DNA of 64,000 nt from positions 1 to 64,000 of the forward strand of contig NMRA01000085.1 in the NCBI GenBank assembly GCA_002633005.1, read 5' to 3'. The notes under the pieces were generated by a model. That model was not told the origin of the DNA, searched no databases, and saw only the letters and a program-made list of their open reading frames with translations. This DNA is from Phoronis australis. Taxonomy: Eukaryota > Phoronida > Phoronidae. Positions 1 through 12,904 of the stretch are shown piece by piece. How positions within the stretch are numbered: the first letter of the stretch is position 1; each line of letters opens with the position of its first letter. A program made the translations under genes and the position numbers.

Positions 1-174
1 CCCAACATGACACCTCGGAGAAATGGGCAAAGCTCGATTGTATGCACAGGTGGCTCGAATGTTGTGGGGGTTAGCGGTACGGACCTGGTGTTCCGGAATT
101 CTGCCGTTGGGCTCGATATTTTCTCACGCTTCATGCTGTTGCTGTGTAATTTTTGCTTGCACCAGTCATGGGGG

Positions 175-840
175 GCCCCTTGGCCTGTACGCAATCATCA
201 CGTAGTAACAATTAACAATTTTAGTTATAAATCTTATGTACAGTCACGATGCATTGAAATGTTTTTAGCGAAATGTTATTGTTCATGTTTACTATAGATT
301 GTACACAACATAGTCTACGATGTTGACCGTAGGCCGATCGGTGAGCCAGACTACTTTTCATTCATTAAACGATAAGACATGAATAGAACATTTTCCGTTT
401 GAAATGCACATAAATGAAATCGTGGGCAAAAAGTATATTAGAACGTACTTTGGAGAGCATAGAAACCAAATAAATCGATAACTTTGAAGTCTTTACCCTG
501 AAGAAACTCAGTTAGCTCCACAGCTACTGCTTTCGAAACCAGCCATCACTGTTTTGCTTTCCGCCGGCGACCTTTCACCTCTCTGAGGTCATCAGCCATT
601 TCCAAATAAGGCACCGCAATGCATTTTGGGACTGTAATGTCGGACTTGACGCGCACGAAGGCGTGTCTTTTTGGTCAACTTTCAAACGTAAAGAAAAATA
701 CTCCAAACTCATCTAAAACTCACCATATTTATGAAACCTTCAAAAAAACTTGTACGCCACGATATGATACAGGTTTCATGCAAGATGAGTAACATTTACT
801 TTCTTATTTTATACTATTTTTCACGTTCCAAGCCACTTTA
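175..840 (+). repeat. Direct duplicate block, copy 1
   Basis: Near-identical to 1335-2012 (starting ccccttggcctgtacgcaat) apart from a local replacement around 482-530 and small indels. No coding signal is seen. The second copy starts directly after an N, so allelic or assembly duplication is likely. Confidence 0.85.
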
Positions 841-1333
841 AGAGAAACAAATCCTCGACAATTGTAACATTTACGTGGCTTGTGCGTAGATTAGTTGCGC
901 TCAGTGTAATTGCTCAATATTTTCTCGGTCAAATATTTTGCTGATTCCAAGCACCAGTTGGGTGTCTGCCAAAACGTGTATTTACCGGTTTATGAAAATA
1001 CTAGACCATGGGAGCATAACAGTACCATTCCCCAATTCACTGCAAAAAGTCCTCCTTACAGTCAATAACCCCCCTCTCAACCTGCTCTTGATTGCCCCTC
1101 GCCAGTGTTGACAACTGATTGACAGTTTCCAACACAAACTTGTGAGTCACTGCCTGTTCTTTAGAACCTATTAGTATATGTTATGTGACAATGTGAAAGA
1201 ATGTGTTGTCTGTATATAAATATATATTTGAAGGTCTTTTAAGATTTATGTATTGTAAGTCTTAAAAATTTCTTTCAAATGAATTGATGAATTAGTGGAG
1301 CATGCCAAGTTAAACTTGCGAGTCCCAGGGATC
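841..1333. other. Non-coding stretch up to the N at 1334
   Basis: AT-rich sequence between the two duplicate blocks. No open frame, RNA gene or repeat was recognised. Confidence 0.5.
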
Positions 1334-1334
1334 N

Positions 1335-2012
1335 GGCCCCTTGGCCTGTACGCAATCATCACGTAGTAACAATTAACAATCACCCGAAATACATTTTAGT
1401 TATAAATCTTATGTACAGTCACGATGCATTGAAATGTTTTTAGCGAAATGTTATTGTTCATGTTTACTATAGATTATACACAACATAGTCTACGATGTTG
1501 ACCGTAGGCCGATCGGTGAGCCAGACTACTTTTCATTCATTAAACGATAAGACATGAATAGAACATTTTCCGTTTGAAATGCACATAAATGAAATCGTGG
1601 GCAAAAAGTATATTAGAACGTACTTGGGAGAGCATAGAAACCAAATAAATCGATAACTTACTTCAGAAATGGGACTTCTTTGAGTCAATCGAGGTGTCGA
1701 TGTGCTTTCGAAACCAGCCAACACTGTTTTGCTTTCGGCGACCTTTCACCTCTCTGAGGTCATCAGCCATTTCCAAATAAGGCACCGCAATGCATTTTGG
1801 GACTGTAATGTCGGACTTGACGAGCACGAAGGCGTGTCTTTTTGGCCAACTTTCAAACGTAAAGAAAAATACTCCAAACTCATCTAAAACTCACTATATT
1901 TACGAAACCTACAAAAAAACTTGTACGCCACGATATGATACAGGTTTCATGCAAGATGAGTAACATTTACTTTCTTATTTTATACTATTTTTCACGTTCC
2001 AAGCCACTTTAA
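1335..2012 (+). repeat. Direct duplicate block, copy 2, beginning right after an N
   Basis: Second copy of 175-840. Its end (ccaagccacttta) is where the LINE fragment begins, whereas copy 1 continues into different sequence. Confidence 0.85.
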
Positions 2013-2690
2013 AATATTGTGATGTAAATCCGTTGTTCAACACACACGACGCAATTCCAGAATACAATGCGCGGATTCTATTTATAAAAACGTCACCAGA
2101 ATTGAAATTTTTTGAGGATTGAAATAAAAACTCCCAATTTACAGTATCATACGCTTTCTTGAAATCACGGAATACCAATGTGATCAAGGGTGTGCTTATC
2201 TTTATAAAATTTAATCATATCGTCAATTAAACGTATATTCTGGCCTATATAACATTTTGACAGGGACGTTTGACCTGGATGAATCAGATTTTTAATATAT
2301 TTGTATAATTTGTTTGCGATTGTTTTAGTTATTAATTTATAGCCGTAGTTCAAGAGAGAGAGATAGCAATTCTTCGGACTGTTTACTTTTTGGGATTAAC
2401 GTGATTACGCCTTGCTTTTGAGAATTGGACATGTGACCGTTTCCAAAGCTGTACGTCACACTCGCCAATAAATCGTGTTTAATTACCTTCCAAAGGTTTT
2501 ATAAAATTCATAACTGATGCCATTATTACCAGGCGTCTTGTTATTTTTCGTCTCCAACAGAGATTCGTACAATTCTTCTGTTAGATTTTTTTCTAGCTCT
2601 TCAGAATCTGCAGGAGATAGCTTTTTGTAAATTAAGAAGGTAGTTTGGATACGTCCTTTCTCCATTGCATTCTTCTATATAGGAGTAAAG
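2013..2690 (-). mobile_element. LINE reverse transcriptase fragment
   Basis: Broken minus-strand frames read KTPGNNGISYEFYKTF, then LITKTIANKL, IHPGQTSLSKCYIGQNIRLI and FRDFKKAYDTVNWEFL. This order is that of an L1/Tx1-like reverse transcriptase, fingers to start of palm; the catalytic YADD region is not present. There are several frameshifts. The right edge is at about 2690; the left edge coincides with the end of the 1335-2012 repeat. Confidence 0.8.
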
Positions 2691-2975
2691 TATTTGTTAT
2701 AGTTCACTTGCATATTTCGTATGCTTGCCAGTGCATGGTGTATAATTTTAGCACCATCTCTGAGGGCATTAAAGGAGAAGGCAACCTTTTCTCGTGTCAT
2801 TTTTAGCAAAAACAAGGTACGTTGATTATCCCAGACATATTTTTCAGTTAATTACAGCTTTTTGTAATTTAAACAATTACTCGTCTGCTACTCCAGAAGT
2901 GACGTTTTGGGTGGCATGAATTTCGCGCTGTCTTTTCATATAAACCGACTGTGAGAGCTGCGTAGTCAGTCATCG

Positions 2976-3325
2976 CTCTACCTCGGTTGTGATAAGTTCG
3001 GTCGTCGTTTGCTTTTGTTTTCGAGTCAGTCAACATGCCACACTGTTGCTGCGTGCCGGGATGTACTCATTATCGTCCTCACGGACAGAGGAACAACTGT
3101 CCCACTTGCCCGAGTGTTCCGCGACACACTCTCACTGGATGGTTAATGTCTAACTAGGCCTGAATTCACTCCCACAACTCAACATCGCAGCAGGGCTGCT
3201 TACAGGCTCAGGGCGATAATGAATATATCCCGGTAGCAGCAACAGTGTGGCATGTTGACTGACTCCGGCGTAAACTAAGTCAAAAGCAAACGACGACCGA
3301 ATTTATCACAACCGAGATAGAACAA
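2976..3325. mobile_element. Inverted-repeat structure with a THAP-like start codon in each arm
   Basis: Left arm about 2976-3083 and right arm about 3205-3325 are inverted copies. Each includes ATG followed by a Cys-rich start; the left one opens MPHCCCVPGCTHYRP (3035-3157, 40 codons). That opening resembles C2CH THAP zinc-finger proteins encoded by P-element-like transposons. A catataaacc motif lies at about 2938. It looks like two element 5' ends joined head to head, a deletion relic. Confidence 0.5.
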
Positions 3326-3681
3326 TGAGGCTCCTCATAAAGGAGGCTATGCATAAACGGTGGAATCATGCAATCTCAATAGGAACATTGGTTTGAGCTC
3401 CCAACTGTTTCGATTTCTGGTCTCATCTCACAATGCATTTGACATGTACCTGTACACTTTGTTTTCCACTTGTGTCGCCTGTTTGAGTAAACTGGAACCC
3501 AATCATCGTGGTTTTTGATAAATTATGTAATTAACAAACATTACCTAAATCCAATTGATGACAAATGCGAATACAACTTTGTGTTTATGAGTATCATTGT
3601 TTATCTCAACGTCTGCAGTGTACCAATTTGAGGCAATGCAAGTGCTAGATTTTTACACATTCAATAAAATGAACTGAAACA

Positions 3682-3712
3682 ATAATAATATAATATAATA
3701 TAATATACAATA
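3682..3712 (+). repeat. AT-rich microsatellite (AATAT)n
   Basis: Short run of aataataatataatataat type in the 3' flank of the pseudogene copy. Confidence 0.85.
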
Positions 3713-4016
3713 TTCTTTACTTTCAGTACAAGACAATGCATCGAACAATTTCAATATCTCATATTTATAACTCAAACAGTGTTGAAATTTTCACAGTACC
3801 AATGTTCTGGCATAACTGGATTCAGTAACTACAAATAACAATAATTGTGATATTGCCGACATCCTAGTCGAGTGGGATTACCCCCATCTTCACTTGAATG
3901 CCCAACCCCAATTTCCACATGCAAAATTCCACCACGAAAAAAAATTGCTACCCAAGATTAACATTACTGGCTTCACAAAGACTACATGGTAGAGTATGTA
4001 TAACCAGTCAATGCTT

Positions 4017-4205
4017 TGTATGACTACTGAATGTGAAGTCATTGACATGTATACCAGGTAAATCAGACAACCAATTCTTTGCATGACTACTGAATGTGAA
4101 GTCATTGACATGTATACCAGGTAAATCAGACAACCAATTCTTTGTATGACTACTGAATGTGAAGTCATTGACATGTATACCAGGTAAATCAGACAACCAA
4201 TTCTT
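4017..4205 (+). repeat. 63-bp tandem repeat, three units
   Basis: Three nearly identical 63-bp units (4017-4079, 4080-4142, 4143-4205) differing at one base (tgtatg/tgcatg). The homologous site in the functional copy (about 33330-33385) has one degenerate unit. Since 63 is a multiple of three, the minus strand shows spurious open frames. Confidence 0.93.
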
Positions 4206-4575
4206 GAGATTGTGTTACCAGTAACAAGGCCTAGATAAGATATCGCCATATACTATTTTCCACTTCAAAGTGACCAGGTGCAATAAGAATTTTACATTGT
4301 CTAAAGTTAATCGCTCGGTATAAATTATCAGCAGCACATCACACCTAATTGTTTAATCGTGGTTCAAAATCTCTGGAGTGGTCAGTTTTCCCATTCTTGA
4401 ACAGCAAGATCTGGGAAGCACAGGGCTTTTTTCAAAGCTTTGAAAAATCAAAAGCCAGAAATCTAGCAATAAGTTTAGATTCAACCAATCAAAATTAAAA
4501 CCCCAGATATGTCATAGCATTAAGTTAAGCCTACACCAATAAAAATTTGCACTAATATTTTAACTACAACAACCT

Positions 4576-4686
4576 CTACTCGTTTATATACTCAATATAT
4601 GTCACTGGAACTTTCCCCGAAATCCCATTCCTGTCGCCCATCACCCAGTCAGGATCCAGCTCAGCTAACGTCCAAACACTGATCAC
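4576..4686 (-). pseudogene. Pseudogene copy of the SH3-C last exon, identical to the functional one
   Basis: 111 nt including TAG, with no difference from 34264-34374. The identity extends to 129 bp in all (4572-4700 versus 34260-34388) and stops sharply on both sides. Confidence 0.9.
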
Positions 4687-5601
4687 CTGTAATTTAAAGA
4701 GGCATTTCTACAGGATAAGTAATACTCATAATAACTCATAACAACAAAAACAAAATACAATTACTCAAGTTTGATTGAATACAAGAGATGTACTGGCTCA
4801 ATCCAGACCTCCCCCGACTCGGCGATACGCGCCTCGGATTCACACGAATTCTAAATCCCTTAAAATGTAGATCTGCCACTGGCGAGGCTTAGCACAAAAT
4901 TAACTCGACAAATGAGACCTGGCAAAATTTCCATCTTCCCAATCGAGAACTGAGGTCACCGAGCCCCATTGATAAAAACCGAAATTGAAATGAATAAGAT
5001 ACTTGAATTGAAAATCCAGCAAACTCGGCAGATGTCTACCGGTTGTTGTTTTGTTTGTCCTGCGAGCTCATGGCAACCAGCCAATTATCCACTTTCAGAC
5101 TCAATATCGCATGTGTAGGCCAACCTCTAGGGGCAAACAAACATGATTTATATCTTCCTGTAGTATCATGAGTGGCGTAGCGACTTTATTATGACCTGGG
5201 ATTTTTACTTGCCAAAGAAAATCTTGAGGTCACATTCTATAGAGTTAAAATCTACAGTTTGCATAGATGTAAATTATGTTGCCTTATCAAAAAGGTCCTA
5301 CAAAGCCTGAAGTTTTGACTTCATAGATTCAAGACCAAAAATGATTATTGGAAATACCCCTGGTTTGTCTGCTGTTTGCTTCAGGAAAAATTAAATCATA
5401 GCTAACGAAGCTCTTAAAAAATGACAATGAAATCCAAAATTGGCATTGCATAGGTGTTCTGTCAGCAAGCTCTGTATTCCACAGGCGTATTGCTTCAGTC
5501 TTAACAAGTAATTACACGAACACTCAAAAGAACACACTGACGGTCTATAACCTAAATGTACGGGTAACCACCTGGAATGCACTTAAAACAATGCAACTTA
5601 C

Positions 5602-5702
5602 TTTCCCAAGAGTTTCTGCAATTCCATTATGTAGGCATGATCCTGAGCATAGTGTGCGGTCTGAGCTTCTATGAAGTCCCCCAGGCACTTGGAATGGTGT
5701 GT
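5602..5702 (-). pseudogene. Pseudogene copy of endophilin-B exon 7
   Basis: 101 nt with intact splice sites. It encodes THHSKCLGDFIEAQTAHYAQ and DHAYIMELQKLLGK; Tyr residues conserved in the family are replaced by His, consistent with relaxed constraint. Confidence 0.87.
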
Positions 5703-6528
5703 CTGAAACAAATCAAAATCGTATCATTCATTTTGTTGCAAACAGCGAGATAGCTTAAATTACTAGGATGGAGATAGATCAAATTTCAAATCTAAAACCA
5801 CATCCAGGTGCATTCACTAAGCATTACCTTGAAAAAAAACAATTTTACCTCTATCAAGGAAGTCGGGTTAGGCCTCCAAGAATCAAAATTTCTTATTTTA
5901 ATTCAACCCAGTCAATACATATTTAGAAGAAAAACAGCAGTGTCACATAGCAAAGAACAAACACACTATTGGGGCAATTAAGTTTTCAAATATGCCCAAA
6001 TGAGGAGTATCATTGATCAACATAAAACTGCTAAAAGAGGGATTTGTCTAAACATGAACAATGCCGTCTCATCCCAGGTACATCAACATGCTAGCTATGT
6101 TTCCACAGGATCTTTCTACTGGGTTTCGAAAATCGATAAGAGGCAGATGATCTCTACGCAGAAATTTATCAACTAAGTTTCGGGTAAATCTACAAAACAA
6201 TTAACACGGTAGATTAACAAGAATACGTATTATGACTATAATAATGCCATGACAGAATGGGAGAAACTGTAGTCAGATCACTCCAATGGCTTTCATACAC
6301 TCCATCGTAAAGGAACACAACTACCGTAGCATAAAGATCCTTCAAGAGGTTTGTCAGACACAGAGTTGGACTCGCTGCACAAATACGCGACGGCAATATG
6401 CACCCACAAATAAGTACATATAGCTACATAAAAATCTTATTTTTTGCTTTTATAAGTCGAAAACACAAGCACAGACGATCAGCCATAATTTATTGTAACT
6501 GTCACCGTTTCTGTAATGTAATACTTAC

Positions 6529-6618
6529 GTGAGTACTGGTGATATCTTCTAGTAACAGTCTGGTTATTTCCAACTGACGATCAAACTCCGACTGTGCCGT
6601 ACGCAGGTCCTGCTCTGC
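6529..6618 (-). pseudogene. Pseudogene copy of endophilin-B exon 6
   Basis: 90 nt, open, encodes AEQDLRTAQSEFDRQ and LEITRLLLEDITSTH, with acceptor tccatag and donor GTAAGT intact. It is one of the best-preserved exons of this copy. Confidence 0.87.
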
Positions 6619-8681
6619 CTATGGAGAAAACATTCAAACAAGGCTGAAGGTAAGAATCATTACACGAGGTAAAACATAACAAAAAACATGTGGTTATTTA
6701 GATGAACAGAAATTCAGTGCATGACAAAGTGAAGATTTTGTGGACTTCAGTTTGGCAGCATTAAGCTACATTTCTCAGGTAATATTGACTTCAGTTCAGT
6801 GACACCCTCATGGACAGGACAACTGCTTTTACGTCTCGCTAAAATTCCATCAATTCCTTACAAAAATCATCCCCAAAATTGATTCTTTAATTTTTCAATG
6901 ACTTCTAACATAGCTGTGAATGCTCAGACACAATTTCTCAGGACATGATGTTAACTATAGTTCAGAATTAACGACTGGTGCGACGTATCTTTTTCGAAAA
7001 ATCAGAGGGTGGGGGTTAGGAGAAACCAGTGGAGAACTGGGGGGCACTCAGGGTGGACGCTCGGTGATCTTTGGCAACCGGGGACAGAATAAAAAGCAGT
7101 CGTGATACGAAAAATTTACACAAAATACTGCCGTTATTACCGCATAGTGTGAACCATCACATTACCCCTTTCAGTTCCCTGCCATGATAGCACAAAATAT
7201 CATTCAAGTACACTGACAGTCATCTTTATCATTCACTTGACTGCCTGGATTGTTGTAGTTGGCAATTGAAATGTAAGCAGCATGCAAATGTCCAAAATGA
7301 ACAACAGCTACCAATGCCAACTTTTTCAGTTGATTATTTAAGTGACCTTAGTATTACGAAGAAACCGTGAACAGTTAGAGATATTAACAGAATGTTATGG
7401 TAAACATGTCTAACTGCAATATACACACACAGAGCCACACCCAATATTATTGAATTGTTTTCAACAAACGTTTACTAAATTCTATTGTTATGCTGACCTA
7501 CATGCACCAAATACAGAAGTAATTTAACCAAAAAAGTTTAGAAGAGAGATGCCAAGCAATGGCTGCCCATACAAGGAGTGAAAGCTACCACAAACATCCA
7601 GGTTAATGCCCAAGACGCTCAATTGTCAAACCTAAAAATCTGGGGTGGGTGCTTTAACCAGAGAGGGGGGCATCTGCAAACATGTGGAGACAAACTGACT
7701 GGATCTAAGTAAGACGTTGTGCACTACTATTGGCTTACAAAGTAAATGATTGAATACGTGCCATATATGGAAAAAAGGTCAGCCCAAAATGTCACATGGC
7801 CTCAGCAAGCCTGTCACAGAGTCCATCTTCAGATGTGAAAGAAGCAGATCCTAGTCTGTGAGAAAATCCTGGTTTTTTTGAAAAATAAATTTGTTGTACA
7901 GTAGAATGAGAGCACGTGGCTCACTTAAGTCGCGGTTAACTGTTCATTTCAACAACAGGGGCATTTTCAATGCATTGCAGAAGACGCTAAGAGAATGCAA
8001 TGCCGGCGCCCCCCCCCCTCGTGACAACCAAAACTACACTACGGCTCGAAATTAATCCGGTTTACACATCTGGAAGCTTGAAATTGATGTTTTGAAATTA
8101 ATTCAGAGAAACAAATAAGTGAAGAGGCCGGACCGAGTATTAGACGCTGAATTGAAATTCTCAAAAGTAGAGGGTTGCAAAGCCAAGCAGTGAGACAGTG
8201 CTAAATTAGAAAATTCTAAAAGGGTTGGGTACTTCCTTGAGCAGGGGCATTAACACGAATGTTTACGATAGAAGTACAAACCAAAGACACATAAAATAAT
8301 ACTAAATCCCACACAAAAATACAAAAGAGTAAAAACCGACTGAGAAGATGAGCAAGGCAAAGTACAAGGAGAATGCCACCCAAAAAACAAGTTATTTTGT
8401 ATCAATAGATCAAGTACTTCCTGGACTAGATAACAGCAAGTTCAGTGCTTTTGACCTGTCACCTGACAGCAGACGGGTGTGTAAAAATTAACCAAAGACG
8501 TCACTGATTCGAATGCAGTCTGATCAGCAGTCCACAACACGCTTAGTTGGTGTCCGCTTAACACTTGAATTCATTGTTTTACATCAATAAATCATTAAAA
8601 TTTGATTTAAAACCCTTACAAATACACAGAGTTCTTGAAAAAACGTGTTGTTTTATTTCGTTGCTACGGATGAACAGGTGT

Positions 8682-10891
8682 TTAACCCTTATCCTGCTAA
8701 GCCTCTATTCAGACAACTTTCCCTGTGTGCTGAGCTAAGTAGGTCACTACTACTCCTGTACACTGGGCTGTTATGTAGGTCACTCAGATTAATGATCTAA
8801 CATTTTTAAATTGGAAATTTGAAAGGAAAATGTCAACTTCACAGAAAAATAGTCTACATGAAAGTTGTTCAGAATTTAATGGAGATTTTAACCATATGCA
8901 TATCAGTATCATAGCCTTGCTGTAAATAAATCTATAAACTTTAAAACTGGACACACTTGGTTTTTATCTGTTTTCGAACATGATAACATCATAGTTGATA
9001 CTCAAAAACCATGAAAAACAGTTTTAAAAAGGGAATTCATGAGACTTGCATGTTTTAATAGTGCAAATTTATTGTCTGTAACACAACTACAAACAAGAAT
9101 GAACAGTAACATACCTCAACTTTGCACGCGATTACCAATTTATGATTGGTGCAGTTGCTTATTACAGTCTCTTTTGAAATTGACTTTGGTGTGGAACAAC
9201 TTGAAGCAAGGGTGGGGACACAAAGCTATTCTACACTGTTCGCAACGATATTCGGTCTGGTGCCGCTTCACTTTCTGGTTGGAACATACGGCACAATCAG
9301 GAAATGACTGGCGACCACTGCTCGTTTTTGTCGGATTGATTTCGATGAAGTGACGCTCGGTCAGACGGCTCGGAACATTCTGAATAGGGCGAAGTACTGC
9401 ACGATTTCGAGTGTAATTGGCCAATAACCCTTTCACCACATTTAACCGGAACCGTTGAGGTGTTGTATGGCTCGTTCTCACTTTACGGAAGATTATCAAC
9501 GCGTTGACGAGAGACACTTCCTGCAGAGCTATGTAGGCCTTCTTCCACCACTTTACAGTTCTATGCACCACAACCCTGACGCGCCAGTTCGTCAAACAAC
9601 ACCGGTGACGTGAAGCGATTGTCCATGTAAACATGGTGACCCAAGCCATATAATGGTCGACAGATATCGGTGACAACCCTGTACATCACTCCGTGTTCAG
9701 GACGTTCAACACCTTGTTTTCCAGCATACAAATCCCAGTTCCACGTGTATCCAGTTTTAGCATCTGCAAGCACCCAGGCGTTGAGACCCCATTTGTGGGT
9801 TTGTTCGGACAGTACTGCACCATAAATGACCGGCCCTTGAAAGGTATGATACTTTCATCTACGGACACTTCTCGGCCAGGATGAAATGCCGCTTGCCACG
9901 CTGGGATGATAATATTCATAAGGGACCTCACTTTAAAAATGCGGTCGTGTTGAGGGTGATCTCGCGGCAGCATTTCATTGTTGTCTACAAGGTGAAAAAA
10001 CTGCAGGATCAACAGGAAACGATCTCGGGACATGACGTTCCTGAAACCAGACATCTCCAGGAAACCATCTGTAGTCCAGTATAGTTCGTAATTTGCACGA
10101 CGGTCAATTCCCATGAGAATCAAAATAGCAACAAATGCCCTCATCTCCTCAGCATCTACTTCCACCCACTTTTTCACCCTTGAGTACGTTTTGAGTGCCT
10201 CGACACCACCAGACTGCTCAATATATTGACGTGCATACCTGTTCGTTTCACTGGTCATTACTATAAACAAGTCGTCTGTGAAAAAATCACAAAAAATATC
10301 CAGTTCTGAATGGGTTGCATCATGTTTAAGAGGCCCTGTATTGTGTGTGAAGGGCGTGACCCAAGCATCGTCGTAGGCTGCTCCAAGTTCAGCTTCAGGG
10401 ACCGGTAATTCCTCCAAAATTGCACTGAGATCTGGATCGATAGACTGTGCATTACTTGACACTGTTGTGTCTGCCTCACCGTCACTTTCAGCATCACTTT
10501 CAAGTGCTAATTCCAACTCATTTTCACTGTCGGAGTCCATAAATACTTCCTCCAGAAACTGATCAACAGTCATCCTACCACGTTTGGCACCAGCCATGAC
10601 TAAACTTGTCTAAACTTCCAAATAACTCGCTAACAATTCACCACAGCCACACGTTGTAAATCAGAAAAATGTACAGGAAACTATCAACTGTGGAATGCGC
10701 ATGCTCACATAAATAAACAGCATACGGGGCTTTCACAATGTCTGAATCAAAAACACCTGTGTCCTGGGGTGAGTACACTCTTCTTGCGCAGTCTAGCCGT
10801 AGCTTAGTATAGGCGATTTATTACACCCAACGCATTCTAATAGAATAATTGGCTTGTCGGCTGACCTCGCCTAGCGCAGGATAAGGGTTAA
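8682..10891. mobile_element. piggyBac element with TIRs and TTAA target duplication
   Basis: Both ends carry the terminal inverted repeat CCCTTATCCTGC flanked by TTAA (8682-8685 and 10888-10891), the hallmark of piggyBac insertion. The right-end TIR continues GCTAGGC, the left AAGC. Length is about 2.2 kb. It lies in the pseudogene intron, within a roughly 3.9-kb stretch (8400-12330) that is absent from the homologous intron of the intact copy. Confidence 0.93.
9140..10597 (-). pseudogene. piggyBac transposase, frame-disrupted and internally deleted
   Basis: DDE transposase of the piggyBac/PGBD4 type. It starts at 10597 (MAGAKRGRMTVDQFLEEVFM), followed by an acidic N-terminus and the core. 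The first catalytic Asp is in VSVDESIIPFKGR and the second in YMDNRF. The frame shifts at about 9790, apparently by one base lost in an A/G run. A second break near 9570 joins ..DELARQGCGA directly to HRTVKWWKK, removing roughly 100 residues including the segment that normally holds the last catalytic Asp residues. The C-terminus keeps a Cys-rich zinc-binding domain (CAVC, CEQC, CPHPCFKLFH). The gene is inactive. Confidence 0.9.
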
Positions 10892-12880
10892 ACATTCTAT
10901 AGCCTGGAAAGTTCGGTAGGCCAATTTACCAATTAAGGTCAGTCGCAGGAATTTGTGGTCTTTTCGGTGATAAATTCAAATTATTCTTCCATGAAATGCA
11001 GACAGCCCGGAGAACATAGCTGTGTGTTGTAATTTTATACTTGCGACCTTGCAGTTCTAAACACACAAAAAGCTTGTTATCCTAGCCAGTCGATCCGGCA
11101 GGCCCGTCGCAGCCGGACTGAAGACGTCACGAACATAAACCATGTTGAAACTAAACTTCCAGTCGTGAAAAGGCTATGATAGTGAGCCAAAGAAATAATA
11201 AGCATGTGATTATTTTGGTAAATTAGCTGCGAAACTGCAAATCTACTTACATGTCGGGGGCTGCGAAGTCATTTTACCCTTCCACAGAACCGTCGGGGCA
11301 GAAGTTGTACAATAACAATTATTCGAATAATGTTCCATATGTAAATAAAGATTCCCCTAACATCTGACCATAGCATATACAATAATTGAGTTGTTTCACA
11401 ACAGCTTTCTGTCAGCAAACACTGAATTAGCATATGCGCTCACATGGTCTAGGTGCCCAGCCACTTAGCTTAAGTTGCATCTAAAGCCAGTAATGCAGTG
11501 ATTTATTCATTGCTGGGTTCCCAAAATATTTGCACTCAGAACACTCCAAAGGCATTACAAATTGTATCTAATGAGACAGACTTAGACACATTGTTTCAGT
11601 TTTACATAAACGCATTGCTGGTTAGACTGAGAATAATTAATTTTGAAACGGAACGCACAATGATAAACGCCAACACGGCAACTTGCAATCCCGACTTAGA
11701 CAAGTACTCATCCGAGGAAGACTTCACAGCAGAATCGCAGTTTCACAGGCTATATCAGTTTGAACCAGAATCAAAAAATACTAGAGAGCCACCGTGAACC
11801 TGCCACAAGCAACGGAACATGTGGACAATTCCGAAAACCATTTGAAAACTTGTCATGGTGTCAGAGCGCTAATGACAATGGAAAAGATTGATGGTTGCGT
11901 TTGCTGCCACGAAATTCCGCAAGTGAAACGCCCTATTATCCATGAAATGCTGGTCCACACAGACATGAAATGGAGATGTTTCATGGCCTCATACTTGGTA
12001 TTATAGGGCTACTTAATTTATTCTTCACTGCTGCGGGCTACTTCCTAAGCAAAAATTTGGGCTCTCGAGGAAATAGAAAAAATGATATACCCGCTATCGT
12101 CGCAGCTTCATAGTTTGCACAAGCGTGAACGATACACCACACCCATACCGGCACTGACACTCTGCAGAAGAACCAGACGTCCCTGCGTTGTTTACTGACC
12201 TTCCTCACTGGTTAATGCGACACCTCTCGGCGAGGTAATATCGACCATATACAAAGTGACCAACAAAAACGGTAAAAAAAGACTAAATTGGGTGGCATTC
12301 TCCTTAAGTTACAAGAATGTTCACTTCTTGAAAATGTCCCTTTCCACTGCTTATATAAGGGAAAGTTCACTGAATCCACTTCCTGCATCAGGTTCACTTA
12401 AAGCGCAGGAGGTGAACTGTAATACAAAAAGAACTTTCACTATGGATCCCTATACTCAGGGCCTTCGATTCCTCAATTTTTGGTCCCGATATCAGCCTCA
12501 CACAAACCTCTCTCTCGAGGCTAGCTCAAATATTCATCTCCAGTGATAATAGAAAAACTCCTCTCGAGATAAGTCTCAATCCCTATTAACGTGCACAGAC
12601 CCTCAATTTGGGGTTTTAATATTTCATGTGATTAATCTTCACTTCCCAGGCGTGCCATGAGAAAGCACAGAAAATACAATTTGATGGCACATGCACCTTT
12701 GTTCGTGGGCGAGCTAGGGAAGGAAACGTCCGACATTCTCAAAAACACACTTTCTTGTAACAAAATTAACTCACCTTGCTCATCTTCATCACACAAAAAT
12801 GAGAAACATTTCCATCCCAAGTGGCAAGTAATTAAAGGAAAACAGTACACAGGTGCACTTCTACTGATGCTCAACAATAC

Positions 12881-12904
12881 CTTGGCAATCATAGACACAG
12901 CATC
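12881..12904 (-). pseudogene. Pseudogene copy of the 24-nt microexon
   Basis: It encodes DAVSMIAK between acceptor tctctcag and donor GTATTG. Length and phase equal the intact copy at 47822-47845, and the acceptor-side TTGTTGTTTTGC is shared. Confidence 0.7.

Noticed and set aside
585-620. Second hammerhead-like core (CTGATGA...hairpin...GAAAG) on the minus strand, repeated near 1765
   Set aside because: An extra base separates the stem from GAAA, and no pairing for stems I and III is found; treated as chance within a repeat.
4008-4249. Minus-strand open frames of 62-119 codons with repeated DLPGIHVNDFTFSS-type text
   Set aside because: They are produced by the 63-bp tandem repeat, whose length is divisible by three; there is no splice or start context.
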